Below are positions 15,370 to 22,194 of a DNA stretch of 29,772 nt, piece after piece (the stretch's first letter is position 1; every line of letters begins with the position of its first letter). The stretch covers positions 1 through 29,772 of the forward strand of contig CAVLAC010000010.1 in the NCBI GenBank assembly GCA_963661055.1, read 5' to 3'. The notes below the pieces were generated by a model. The model was not told where the DNA came from and did not search any database. It saw only the letters and a program-made list of their open reading frames with translations. Source of the stretch: UBA1067 sp963661055 (GTDB taxonomy: Bacteria > Verrucomicrobiota > Kiritimatiellia > RFP12 > UBA1067). A program made the position numbers and the translations under genes.

Positions 15370-18300
15370 GTTTCTCTCCTTCAGATTGTTCACTTGCCGC
15401 AGTCGCGTCCGACTTCGTGACGACTCCCGCCGCTTTAGCCTTGTTGATGAAGTTCTGCACTTCCGTCCGCGCACGCCCTTCAGGGAAGTATTGCATATAC
15501 TCCTCACCGAATGTCAGCACATCCGCCGCTTGGGCATCGCCCATCGCCGAAAGTAGCGGCAAGAGCGTCTCATACGCCCGCTCCAAGTTCTTGCATTCAC
15601 CTGCGGACATCTTATCAAACGGATGCTCCGCCGTCGGACGCCGCGACTGCAAGAAGGCCTTCAAGCCCGCCGCCGTCAATTCACGCGTTTCCGCCGCGCG
15701 CTCATCAAGCCCCATTTCCTTTTCGGCGTTCATACGCTTCACGCGAATGTCGGCGGACATCAAATCGACCGAATCCTGTTCCCATTGCTCTTTCTTGCGC
15801 CAGTAGCCGCGCAACTTCTTAATCGCCGCAATTGCCGCGCCGAAGTGTTTGCCGCGCAAGGTGTCGTCCTTCTCGGTGCGACCCTGCTCAGAGGCAACTT
15901 CCGCAAGCAAAAGGTTCGCGTCTGCGGCAATTGCGAGGCGAGACATCCGCTCATCTTGGAGGTAGGTATCGAGCGCGTCACGCGCTTCAGCATACGCCTT
16001 CTGCTTATAAAGGGACTGCGCCTGCCCGAGCCGCGCCTTGGCGACGACCTGCACCTGATTCGTGCCCGCCTTGGAAATTGCCTTCTCAAATGCCTGATTC
16101 GCGAGTTCCCAGCTCTTCGCATTCACAAGCGCCTCGCCCGCATCCACGAACTGCCCAGCCGTATAGGCACCATCCGTATTCAGCATTTCGCGATAGACAT
16201 CCGTCCCTTCCTGAACGAGCCCCATCTCAATGAGGCTACGCGCCAAACGCGGCTTTGCATTCTTCGCCTCGTCCGAATCAGGGAACTCCCGCGAGAGGCT
16301 ATCGAGCGCCGTCTTCGACTTCGCCATATCGCCAAGCGCCGTGTAAATCGTGCCGAGTTTCACATACGCGGCTTTCGCGTACTTGCCCTTCGGGAACTGC
16401 TTCACATACTGCTCAAGGCTCGCCGCCGAACGCTTACGGAACGCTTCCAGCTTGTCGGCAGGCTTCGTAATGCGTCCCCAGCAGTCGCCCACGAGATAGA
16501 GCGCAGCTTCCTTCAATTCACGATATTTCGCCTTATCGTCCGTCGAAACGGCGGGGTCGGCAAGTTTCTCGTCCGCCTTCTTCGCGAAGTCCATAAATTG
16601 CTTGATGCCACGGATAATCTGCGCCGAACCTTCCTTCAACTGCGCCTCAACCGCCTCGGGGGTCTCATTCGTTTCCGCCGCCTTGAAAATGTCGAGACCG
16701 TCCTTCTGATACATCATCGCGAGCTTCATCTGCGCCTGCATACTCTGCAGCGGCGAAGTTTCGACTTTGACATACCGAGAAAGTGCCGCGAGCGCATTCT
16801 TGCTATCGCCCTCTTCCTCATAGCACGCCGAAAGCTGGGAAAGCGCGAAGGCATATTGCGTCGAATTTGTGTAATACTGGTCAATTATATTGTAGAATGC
16901 AATCGCCTCACGGAACTTCCCCGCCTTTTGCGCCTCATATGCCATTGCGGAAGCCGTCACAGGGGCTTGCACATGCTTGCGGTAGTTCGTCATAAACGCC
17001 TTGTAAAGCCCAACGGACCGCGCGGCATCGCCATACGCCTTTTCCTTGCCCGCAAGACGAAGGACGGCGTTGCCCGCTTCCGTCATCATCGCTTTATCCT
17101 TATAGTTGGCGAAGCGTTCCGCCAAATACCCTTCTACAGCGTCCGCGTCAATACGCAAATCTTCCTTCTTGGTCTTCTCTTCAGGCTTGAGACGGACAAT
17201 CTGGTCGAGGTAAGCGGAAGCCAAGTTCTCGACGGCGCGAATTGCCTCGGGACACTCTGGATTCGCCGCAAGTGCCGCGTAGTACTCCTTAATAGCGGCT
17301 GGATAGTCGCGCTCGGCGAGTTTGTCATCCGCCGCCTTGAACTGCATTGCCCGCACTTTCGCCATCTGCTCAGGTGTCACATTGGTCTTAATCTTCGCAC
17401 CATAGTTCTTTTCAGCGAAGAGGCGAATCTTTTCCGCCAAATCACCCGCTGGTGCCGCCCAAGTGGACTCCGGATACTGAACGAACACATTGAGCGCGTG
17501 GTTATAAGCCCCCGCACCATTGCGCTTGCCACTCTTCGTCTTCGCACCAAACATTAGATCCTTGATGAGGTTGTCATCGTGCTTCGGCTTCTTGAACTCC
17601 GCTTCCGCCTCTTGCCACATCATATCCGCGAGCAAATAGCGGCAGGTCGGCATAGGCGAGAGCTTCAGAAGCCCGAGGTGTCCGTCAGGGTCAGCTTCCT
17701 TAATCGACTTATGAAGTTCCGCGAGCTGATCCATATAGTCGTCAATCGTCCCTTGGGCACGGTCAATGCGTCCGCCGAGCAATTCCAAGTGCGCCTTCAT
17801 TGCAATGGCGCGTCCGAAGAAGATGGGCTTATCCTGCTTCCAAAGGAGCTTATCAATATACTTACGAGCCCCCGCGAGGAAGTCCTTGCGCTTCTTCTCG
17901 TCCTTCGCCTGTGCCGCGAGGCGCAGGTACATATCCGCCGTCTCGCTCGCGACATTACACCAAATATTGTCGTCTTCGTCCGAGCCCTTCGGATTCAAGT
18001 TCTCGAGCAAGCCCTCATAAATCTTGCACGCACCCTCAAAGTCCTTCGCCAAAACAAGGATCTGTCCATATTGATAACTCGCCTGCCGATGGAAGGTGCT
18101 CAGCTCCTTCGTCGGCTTCGGATACTTCTTAAAGAATTCACCGTAAATCTTCTCGCAGTCCGCCTTGCGTCCGCGCATAAAGTAGTTATTGGCGACCTCG
18201 AGACGCGCCGCCCAGAACTTCGCGCCATTGCGGTCAGGAAGCGCGGCAATCTTCTTTTCCGCCTCATCAAACTTGTTCAGGCTCAGGAGACCGCGAATCT

Positions 18301-18562
18301 CAATCGCGAAGAATTGCGTCTCACTCTCAGGCCACTTCTTCTTCGTCGCGGCAATGACAGGCTCCGCGAAATCTGGGAAGCCATTATCAATGAGCGCTTC
18401 GACATACGCAATCTCATTGCGCAAAGCCTCATCGACTTTCGTCTCTGCCGCCGCCTCCTCCGCAGGCTTCTCAGCCTCCGCAGCGGAAAGCGCAAACGCT
18501 GCGCTCAAGGCTAGTGCCGACGCTACCAGCCCGCTCGAAAAACTCTTCCTAACTTTCATCAT
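15362..18562 (-). CDS. Large secreted tetratricopeptide-repeat protein
   Basis: A protein of 1066 residues (1065 if the second ATG is used), exported by a signal peptide (MMKVRKSFSSGLVASALALS, cleavage near SAAEA). The rest is almost entirely helical and shows many TPR-like helix pairs with tetratricopeptide spacing, for example YPAAIKEYYAALAANPECPEAIRAVENLA, which includes the Pro-x-x-x-x-A pattern, plus segments like those of YbgF/BamD proteins (QFPKGKYAKAAYVKLGTIYTALGD). It most likely acts as a periplasmic scaffold. It is the first gene of the envelope operon, directly behind a strong promoter. No SD site precedes the ATGATG; the predicted transcript begins at the start codon. Other strand frames here reach 644 codons but are shadows. 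Confidence 0.8.
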   Translation of the reverse strand: MMKVRKSFSSGLVASALALSAAFALSAAEAEKPAEEAAAETKVDEALRNEIAYVEALIDNGFPDFAEPVIAATKKKWPESETQFFAIEIRGLLSLNKFDEAEKKIAALPDRNGAKFWAARLEVANNYFMRGRKADCEKIYGEFFKKYPKPTKELSTFHRQASYQYGQILVLAKDFEGACKIYEGLLENLNPKGSDEDDNIWCNVASETADMYLRLAAQAKDEKKRKDFLAGARKYIDKLLWKQDKPIFFGRAIAMKAHLELLGGRIDRAQGTIDDYMDQLAELHKSIKEADPDGHLGLLKLSPMPTCRYLLADMMWQEAEAEFKKPKHDDNLIKDLMFGAKTKSGKRNGAGAYNHALNVFVQYPESTWAAPAGDLAEKIRLFAEKNYGAKIKTNVTPEQMAKVRAMQFKAADDKLAERDYPAAIKEYYAALAANPECPEAIRAVENLASAYLDQIVRLKPEEKTKKEDLRIDADAVEGYLAERFANYKDKAMMTEAGNAVLRLAGKEKAYGDAARSVGLYKAFMTNYRKHVQAPVTASAMAYEAQKAGKFREAIAFYNIIDQYYTNSTQYAFALSQLSACYEEEGDSKNALAALSRYVKVETSPLQSMQAQMKLAMMYQKDGLDIFKAAETNETPEAVEAQLKEGSAQIIRGIKQFMDFAKKADEKLADPAVSTDDKAKYRELKEAALYLVGDCWGRITKPADKLEAFRKRSAASLEQYVKQFPKGKYAKAAYVKLGTIYTALGDMAKSKTALDSLSREFPDSDEAKNAKPRLARSLIEMGLVQEGTDVYREMLNTDGAYTAGQFVDAGEALVNAKSWELANQAFEKAISKAGTNQVQVVAKARLGQAQSLYKQKAYAEARDALDTYLQDERMSRLAIAADANLLLAEVASEQGRTEKDDTLRGKHFGAAIAAIKKLRGYWRKKEQWEQDSVDLMSADIRVKRMNAEKEMGLDERAAETRELTAAGLKAFLQSRRPTAEHPFDKMSAGECKNLERAYETLLPLLSAMGDAQAADVLTFGEEYMQYFPEGRARTEVQNFINKAKAAGVVTKSDATAASEQSEGEKHE

Positions 18563-18597
18563 AAAACTAGTATACACTTTCTTTCGCAGAAACGCAA
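18563..18597 (-). promoter_or_regulatory. Sigma-70-type promoter of the envelope operon, predicted leaderless
   Basis: On the minus strand TTGCGT (18592-18597) and TATACT (18569-18574) are separated by exactly 17 bp. Only six bases (AGTTTT) separate TATACT from ATGATG, so a transcript starting at the usual distance would begin on the A of the first ATG. There is no Shine-Dalgarno sequence. Confidence 0.75.
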
Positions 18598-18641
18598 GCG
18601 GTTTTTGCACTTCGGCACGCGAAAAGAGATGGAAAGGTCGG

Positions 18642-19424
18642 CTAAGCCGTTAAAGAGTTCAGAAAGTTCTGGACACGCACGAGGAGTGTTTTGGGGGTAA
18701 TATGGAAGATAACTTTCTTTATACCTTCCTTGACGCGTATCCTAAACGGAGGCCGCCCACGGACCGTAAAGTCATAGTTAATCCCATTCTTCTTAAGCAA
18801 TTCAACGCCAAACTCTTCCCAGTAGCCCTTATGCACGACATCCAAGAACGGAAACTCCTTGGTGTATGTGCCCAAGATAGGACGCGGCTCATCCGCGACC
18901 TCAAAGCTTCCGCGCCGCTCAAAGTCCCAAATGATCGTTTTGCCGCGTGCGATACGCTTCAGAAACTCGCGATTCCAAAAGCCCGCCTGCGTGGCAATGC
19001 AATAGGCAGTATTCTTCTTGTACTCGCCCAAATCTCCTTGAAATGGCAATTGCGGACGCGGCGAGGGGATCATCCGTAGATTTGCCACGTTAAACTGCCG
19101 CGCTTCATCGAGACGCTTAAGGATTTGCTTCGTATTAACAGGCTCTGTCAGAAAATAATCATCGCAAAGCATAATGACATAGGTGGTTTTAATCTGGTCG
19201 AGCGCGGCAATTAGGAGGTCGCACCAATATCTGCCCGTCCCACAGGCAATTATGCGGTCAAATACCCCGCCCCCTTCTATATCGGGCGTGGTCTCCGTCA
19301 CCAGCACAGTCTCAAACGGACAGTCCGCCCAGTATTTACGCCACAGGATAGAGAACGGACTCAAGAGGTCCGCATACTTATCGCACGAGGCGACGAGAAC
19401 AGTGCTATCATAGTTCATTGACAT
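18642..19424 (-). CDS. Glycosyltransferase-like protein
   Basis: A 260-residue, predicted cytoplasmic protein. The N-terminal part looks like a GT-A nucleotide-sugar fold: a first strand with STVLVASCDKY (7-17), an ETVLVTE strand (38-44), and a hydrophobic strand ending in an acidic pair, VIMLCDDYFL (83-92, Asp88-Asp89), in the place of the metal-binding DxD motif. Proteins of this style occur in surface polysaccharide clusters. The C-terminal 60 residues are basic and hydrophobic, suiting membrane association. The start has AAAGGAG just upstream. It stands alone between a toxin-antitoxin-like pair and the envelope operon. The family assignment is from fold-level resemblance only. Confidence 0.55.
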   Translation of the reverse strand: MSMNYDSTVLVASCDKYADLLSPFSILWRKYWADCPFETVLVTETTPDIEGGGVFDRIIACGTGRYWCDLLIAALDQIKTTYVIMLCDDYFLTEPVNTKQILKRLDEARQFNVANLRMIPSPRPQLPFQGDLGEYKKNTAYCIATQAGFWNREFLKRIARGKTIIWDFERRGSFEVADEPRPILGTYTKEFPFLDVVHKGYWEEFGVELLKKNGINYDFTVRGRPPFRIRVKEGIKKVIFHITPKTLLVRVQNFLNSLTA

Positions 19425-19483
19425 AGCGCTCCTTTAAACTATTTAACCAACTCGGCTAGCCTCCCTCGGGGAAAATTAAGCTT

Positions 19484-20074
19484 TCAATTCAGAAAGCGGA
19501 ACATTTGCGCCAAATCTTCCTTAAAAGAAGAATCCGCTACCGCACACATCGGCGCGAACCCATTCCTCGAGTAATAATTGAAAAGAGTATCATTCCCTTT
19601 CTGATAGTCAACAAATACAATATTACCCCCTAGACTCTCACGAATCTGCCGAAGGTGCATCAATATACCTGACATCAACTCATCGCCCGAGATAGCCTGT
19701 TTATTCTCCAAAGCAAAATTGCGTCCAAGTTGCGCTATTAAATATGCTGAGAACTCATAGCATCCTGTCTTCTCATTCACGCGGCAAAACTCAGAAAGCT
19801 CGCCTTGAACTTTCTCTGAAAGAGCCTTTGCATTTAGCGACAACGGCTTGCTAACAAGCGTATAATACGCCAAAATAGTCTTGCCATCGGGCGAAAGCAC
19901 CAAATGTGTCGCGGAGATATTGCGTTTAGCAAATCGCTCAGCTCTCAAATGCAGAAACTCATCCACCTCTTTATTCTGCTTAAGGCACGAGAAACTTGCA
20001 AGAAATCGCTTAACCTCGCCCCTGCTCTTACCCATCCGCCAAACACTAAGCGGGACAACAATAGGCGTACTCAT
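19484..20074 (-). CDS. GNAT acetyltransferase, probable toxin of a toxin-antitoxin pair
   Basis: A 196-residue GNAT-fold acetyltransferase. Visible elements are the strand pair ATHLVLSPDGKTILAYYTL (55-73), the central strand and acetyl-CoA loop region YLIAQLGRNF (111-120) with GDELM after it, and the late strand-helix VFVDYQKGNDTLFNYYSRNGF (153-173), where GNAT enzymes have their catalytic tyrosine region. It overlaps the small upstream gene by 4 bp (ATGA), as in GNAT toxin-antitoxin pairs such as TacAT, where the enzyme blocks translation by acetylating aminoacyl-tRNA. Base use is poorer in G+C than the flanks and lacks the GCCGCG words common elsewhere, which suits recent transfer. A toxin role is inferred from pairing and size. 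Confidence 0.65.
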   Translation of the reverse strand: MSTPIVVPLSVWRMGKSRGEVKRFLASFSCLKQNKEVDEFLHLRAERFAKRNISATHLVLSPDGKTILAYYTLVSKPLSLNAKALSEKVQGELSEFCRVNEKTGCYEFSAYLIAQLGRNFALENKQAISGDELMSGILMHLRQIRESLGGNIVFVDYQKGNDTLFNYYSRNGFAPMCAVADSSFKEDLAQMFRFLN

Positions 20075-20268
20075 CTAGCACGCTTTCTCACATGTACCCT
20101 CGTTTTGCGAGTAGCGGGAGGGACAGCCTCCGCGCTCGTAATTATGCGCCAAGGCATAACTACTGGCGTGGTTGCCTTGCGCGAATTACGAACAAACGCC
20201 GCCGCGAAGGCTTGCGCTTCCTTCGGATCGTTTATCGCAAAGTTTGCGGTTATACTCGATGTTGCCAT
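20071..20268 (-). CDS. Small antitoxin-like protein paired with GNAT gene
   Basis: A 65-residue basic protein starting MATSSITANFAINDPKEAQAF. That opening, a short strand followed by an alanine-rich helix, resembles from memory small partners encoded before GNAT genes in gut bacteria. The C-terminus is rich in Arg/Lys (ATRKTRVHVRKRAR), consistent with DNA or RNA contact. The start at 20268 is chosen because a longer frame to 20301 would read through the promoter -10 box. Its stop overlaps the GNAT start (ATGA). Typical antitoxins of this layout repress their own promoter; that role is inferred. Confidence 0.65.
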   Translation of the reverse strand: MATSSITANFAINDPKEAQAFAAAFVRNSRKATTPVVMPWRIITSAEAVPPATRKTRVHVRKRAR

Positions 20269-20291
20269 ATTTCTTGCACTTTCTGACCAAT

Positions 20292-20320
20292 AGTATACCA
20301 AAATATTGCCTCCGCGTCAA
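20292..20320 (-). promoter_or_regulatory. Near-consensus promoter of the toxin-antitoxin-like pair
   Basis: TTGACG (20315-20320) and TATACT (20292-20297) are spaced by 17 bp, with TGG directly before the -10. The predicted leader is about 17 nt. CAATA and TATTG half-sites lie on either side of the -10 box, a possible small operator. Confidence 0.75.
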
Positions 20321-20399
20321 TACCACTCTGCGTAATTTCCTATCCGCGAACTCACGCGAATTGCCCCGAATGTGCGGGGTGTGCGGAGGGCGGGAAAAT

Positions 20400-20481
20400 A
20401 ACACCGCGGTGTTTTGCTCGAGAGACCGCAGTCTTAAAAAATAACACTGCGGTCTTAGAAAATATGACCGCGGTCATATTT
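20400..20481. promoter_or_regulatory. Array of four phased palindromic boxes
   Basis: Four octamers of the form ACYGCRGT lie at 20403-20410, 20425-20432, 20446-20453 and 20467-20474. Their centres are 22, 21 and 21 bp apart, two helical turns. Box 1 is the core of a perfect 14-bp palindrome (20400-20413), box 4 of a perfect 22-bp palindrome (20460-20481), and boxes 2 and 3 are inverted copies of each other over 10 bp (20423-20432 and 20446-20455). A/T-rich DNA lies between them. The array is 80 bp upstream of the toxin-antitoxin promoter and about 80 bp downstream of the MATE gene. It looks like a cooperative operator or iteron array. Confidence 0.7.
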
Positions 20482-20516
20482 CCCTCGCCTCCGCATCCCT
20501 CACTCCCCCGCCTCCT

Positions 20517-20539
20517 AAGGGGCACCCCCCACGCCCCTT
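20517..20539 (-). terminator. Hairpin downstream of the MATE gene
   Basis: AAGGGGC and GCCCCTT form a 7-bp stem around a 9-nt loop, 23 bp after the stop codon of the efflux gene. There is no T-tract on the minus strand, so intrinsic termination is doubtful. Confidence 0.4.
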
Positions 20540-20561
20540 GACCAGCCTCTGCGGCATGGGG

Positions 20562-21875
20562 TCAGGACTGCCGCGATTGCCTTAGGCAGAAGATGGCGTA
20601 TGCCGCGACGAGGAGTTCCGTTACTGGGATTGCCCACCAAAGTGCCGCGCCCCCAAAGAACAGAGGCAAGACCAATATCAGCGCACCCGAGACAACGAGT
20701 CCGCGCGAAATGGAGACTATAAACGACACTTTCGGCTTCAATGTCGCCTGAAAGTAGTAAGTAGAGAAGACATTGAACGGAAGGAACACAAACGCGAGCG
20801 CATAAACACGGATAATCCCCGGCGCAACCGCGAGGACAGACGCCGTCGGACGCATAAAGATCTTTACGAAGGCCTCGGGTATGGTAATGAGGAGCGTAAG
20901 CCAAAAGAGGCTAATGAAAACCGTCGTCCAAATTGAGTACCGCAAGGTCTGGGCGACGCGTCCGTATGCCCCCGCGCCATAATTCTGGGAGAGAATCGGC
21001 TGCGCACCCTGTCCGACCCCGTAGCCACAGCACTGCACGAAAGTACTAACCATAACTATAACACCATAAACGGCAAGTTCGTCTGTGCCGAGGTACTTCA
21101 GGATCTGCCGATTGAAAAGCACCGTCAATACACCCATTGCAATATCAATGAGGAACACCGAAAAACCCACTTCTACTATCTTGCGCGAGAAGAGGATGGG
21201 GGCTAGGGGCAGGTCTATCCGCAAGGTATTATGCGGATGCAAGAAGTGCGTGAGCATAACAGCAACAGTAATCGTCTCGCCAATCACCGTCGCCAAGCCC
21301 GCACCAAAGATGCCCGTATTGCAAGTAAAGACGAAGAAATAGTCGCCGAATACATTGAATACGCCACCCGCGAGCACGGCAACGGTCGCAAGTTTCGGGT
21401 TGCCGTCATTGCGCAGAAACGCCATAAGGATATTGGCAAAGACAAAGAGCGGTACGGACCACTTTACAGGCTTCATATAACGCCGCGCTAAATCGAGGAG
21501 CTCGCCTTCTCCGCCAAAGAGTTGGAGGAGCGGAACCTCAAAGAAGTTGAGCGCAATTGTCGCCGCCGCCGAAAGTGCCGCGCCAAGCAAAAGCGCGGAT
21601 GTGAAATAGCGATTCGCGGGAGCCGTCGTTGCGCGAGCACCCCGACGGACCGCATACAATACCGAGCCGCCAATTCCCGCGAGAAGTCCGAGCGAGAAAA
21701 GGATATTCCAAATCGGCGCAATAATCGCCATAGCCGCGACACCCAAGGGACCGTGATATTGTCCCACAACTGCCGCGTCCACGAGCGAATAAATGCTCGA
21801 CATAAGGGCCGAACCAAAAGCGGCCACCAGAAACTTTCGGTACACACCGAAGATATTATCTGTCAACACGTTCAT
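20562..21875 (-). CDS. MATE family multidrug efflux transporter
   Basis: A 437-residue inner-membrane antiporter that exports drugs or metabolites in exchange for Na+ or H+. It has about twelve membrane segments in two related halves, with the first-half signature SSIYSLVDAAVVGQYHGPLGVAAMAI near residues 26-50 and a matching GVGQGAQPILSQNYGAG in the second half, both typical of the family; the length is normal. AAAGGAG lies 7 bp before the ATG at 21875, behind a consensus promoter at 21912-21939. It is a single-gene unit, divergent from ftsH. Substrate unknown. Confidence 0.93.
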   Translation of the reverse strand: MNVLTDNIFGVYRKFLVAAFGSALMSSIYSLVDAAVVGQYHGPLGVAAMAIIAPIWNILFSLGLLAGIGGSVLYAVRRGARATTAPANRYFTSALLLGAALSAAATIALNFFEVPLLQLFGGEGELLDLARRYMKPVKWSVPLFVFANILMAFLRNDGNPKLATVAVLAGGVFNVFGDYFFVFTCNTGIFGAGLATVIGETITVAVMLTHFLHPHNTLRIDLPLAPILFSRKIVEVGFSVFLIDIAMGVLTVLFNRQILKYLGTDELAVYGVIVMVSTFVQCCGYGVGQGAQPILSQNYGAGAYGRVAQTLRYSIWTTVFISLFWLTLLITIPEAFVKIFMRPTASVLAVAPGIIRVYALAFVFLPFNVFSTYYFQATLKPKVSFIVSISRGLVVSGALILVLPLFFGGAALWWAIPVTELLVAAYAIFCLRQSRQS

Positions 21876-21911
21876 AGTTTTACTCCTTTATGTTGAATAT
21901 GAACGCGGCAT

Positions 21912-21939
21912 ATTATAGCATATATGTATCTTATGTCAA
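21912..21939 (-). promoter_or_regulatory. Consensus sigma-70 promoter of the MATE gene
   Basis: TTGACA (21934-21939) and TATAAT (21912-21917) are both perfect, with a 16-bp spacer. The predicted leader is about 30 nt and carries AAAGGAG. Confidence 0.85.
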
Positions 21940-22061
21940 TAGCAAAGTTCCAAACGCAGTTCCCTCAACAGAAAACACCCGCACGAGCCGCCTTCCTCAT
22001 TCTTCAGTGTGCCGCGAATCGGCTTCCGTCTGTTCCGTGGTTAAAAAATCGCCGCGTTCTC

Positions 22062-22076
22062 AGCCCCGAAGGGGCT
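22062..22076. repeat. AGCCCC-GAA-GGGGCT hairpin, copy 1
   Basis: A perfect 6-bp stem with a GAA loop. The same hairpin with one more base pair, followed by TTTAATA (here TCTAATA), is at 29655-29671. Both copies are near a NNCGCAGAG array. Confidence 0.7.
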
Positions 22077-22085
22077 ATCTAATAA

Positions 22086-22120
22086 CGCTCTCTGCGTTCT
22101 CTGCGGCTCAGCGTGAGATA
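22086..22120 (-). repeat. 9-bp tandem repeat NNCGCAGAG, minus-strand copy
   Basis: On the minus strand ATCTCACGCTGAG is followed by CCGCAGAG, AACGCAGAG and AG, the same array as at 105-137 and 29569-29599 with one substitution and one deletion. Confidence 0.75.
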
Positions 22121-22178
22121 AAAAACACCAAAAAACTTGCGGAAAGTCAAAAAAGTACACCCTAAAGCCCCCGTAATT

Positions 22179-22187
22179 TGGTATAAT
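22179..22187 (+). promoter_or_regulatory. ftsH: Extended -10 promoter of ftsH, predicted leaderless
   Basis: TGGTATAAT is a perfect extended -10 element; no good -35 is seen 16-18 bp upstream. The first ATG is at 22195, eight bases after the -10, so the transcript would start at or one base before the start codon. There is no Shine-Dalgarno sequence. Confidence 0.7.
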
Positions 22188-22194
22188 ATTACAT

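Larger units (their letters stand above)
21876..22194. other. Divergent intergenic region between MATE gene and ftsH
   Basis: A 319-bp gap holding the leftward MATE promoter (21912-21939), a hairpin repeat (22062-22076), a minus-strand copy of the NNCGCAGAG array (22086-22120), and the rightward ftsH promoter (22179-22187). Nothing coding is seen. The hairpin and array are shared with the right end of the window, so a dispersed repeat appears to have inserted between two promoters. Confidence 0.7.

Noticed and set aside
15623..17557. 644-codon open frame on the plus strand
   Set aside because: It lies wholly opposite the TPR gene, is Arg/Leu-rich without domains, and results from the codon bias of the real gene. 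The same applies to long antisense frames at 1094-2065, 11764-12648, 17579-18514 and 25658-26536.
20397..20485. Simple intrinsic terminator for the MATE gene
   Set aside because: Four evenly phased boxes with A/T-rich DNA on both sides are more than one stem-loop and lie well beyond the gene end; a separate hairpin is closer.
20515..20904. 129-codon minus-strand frame
   Set aside because: Shadow of the MATE gene in another frame with no start signal.
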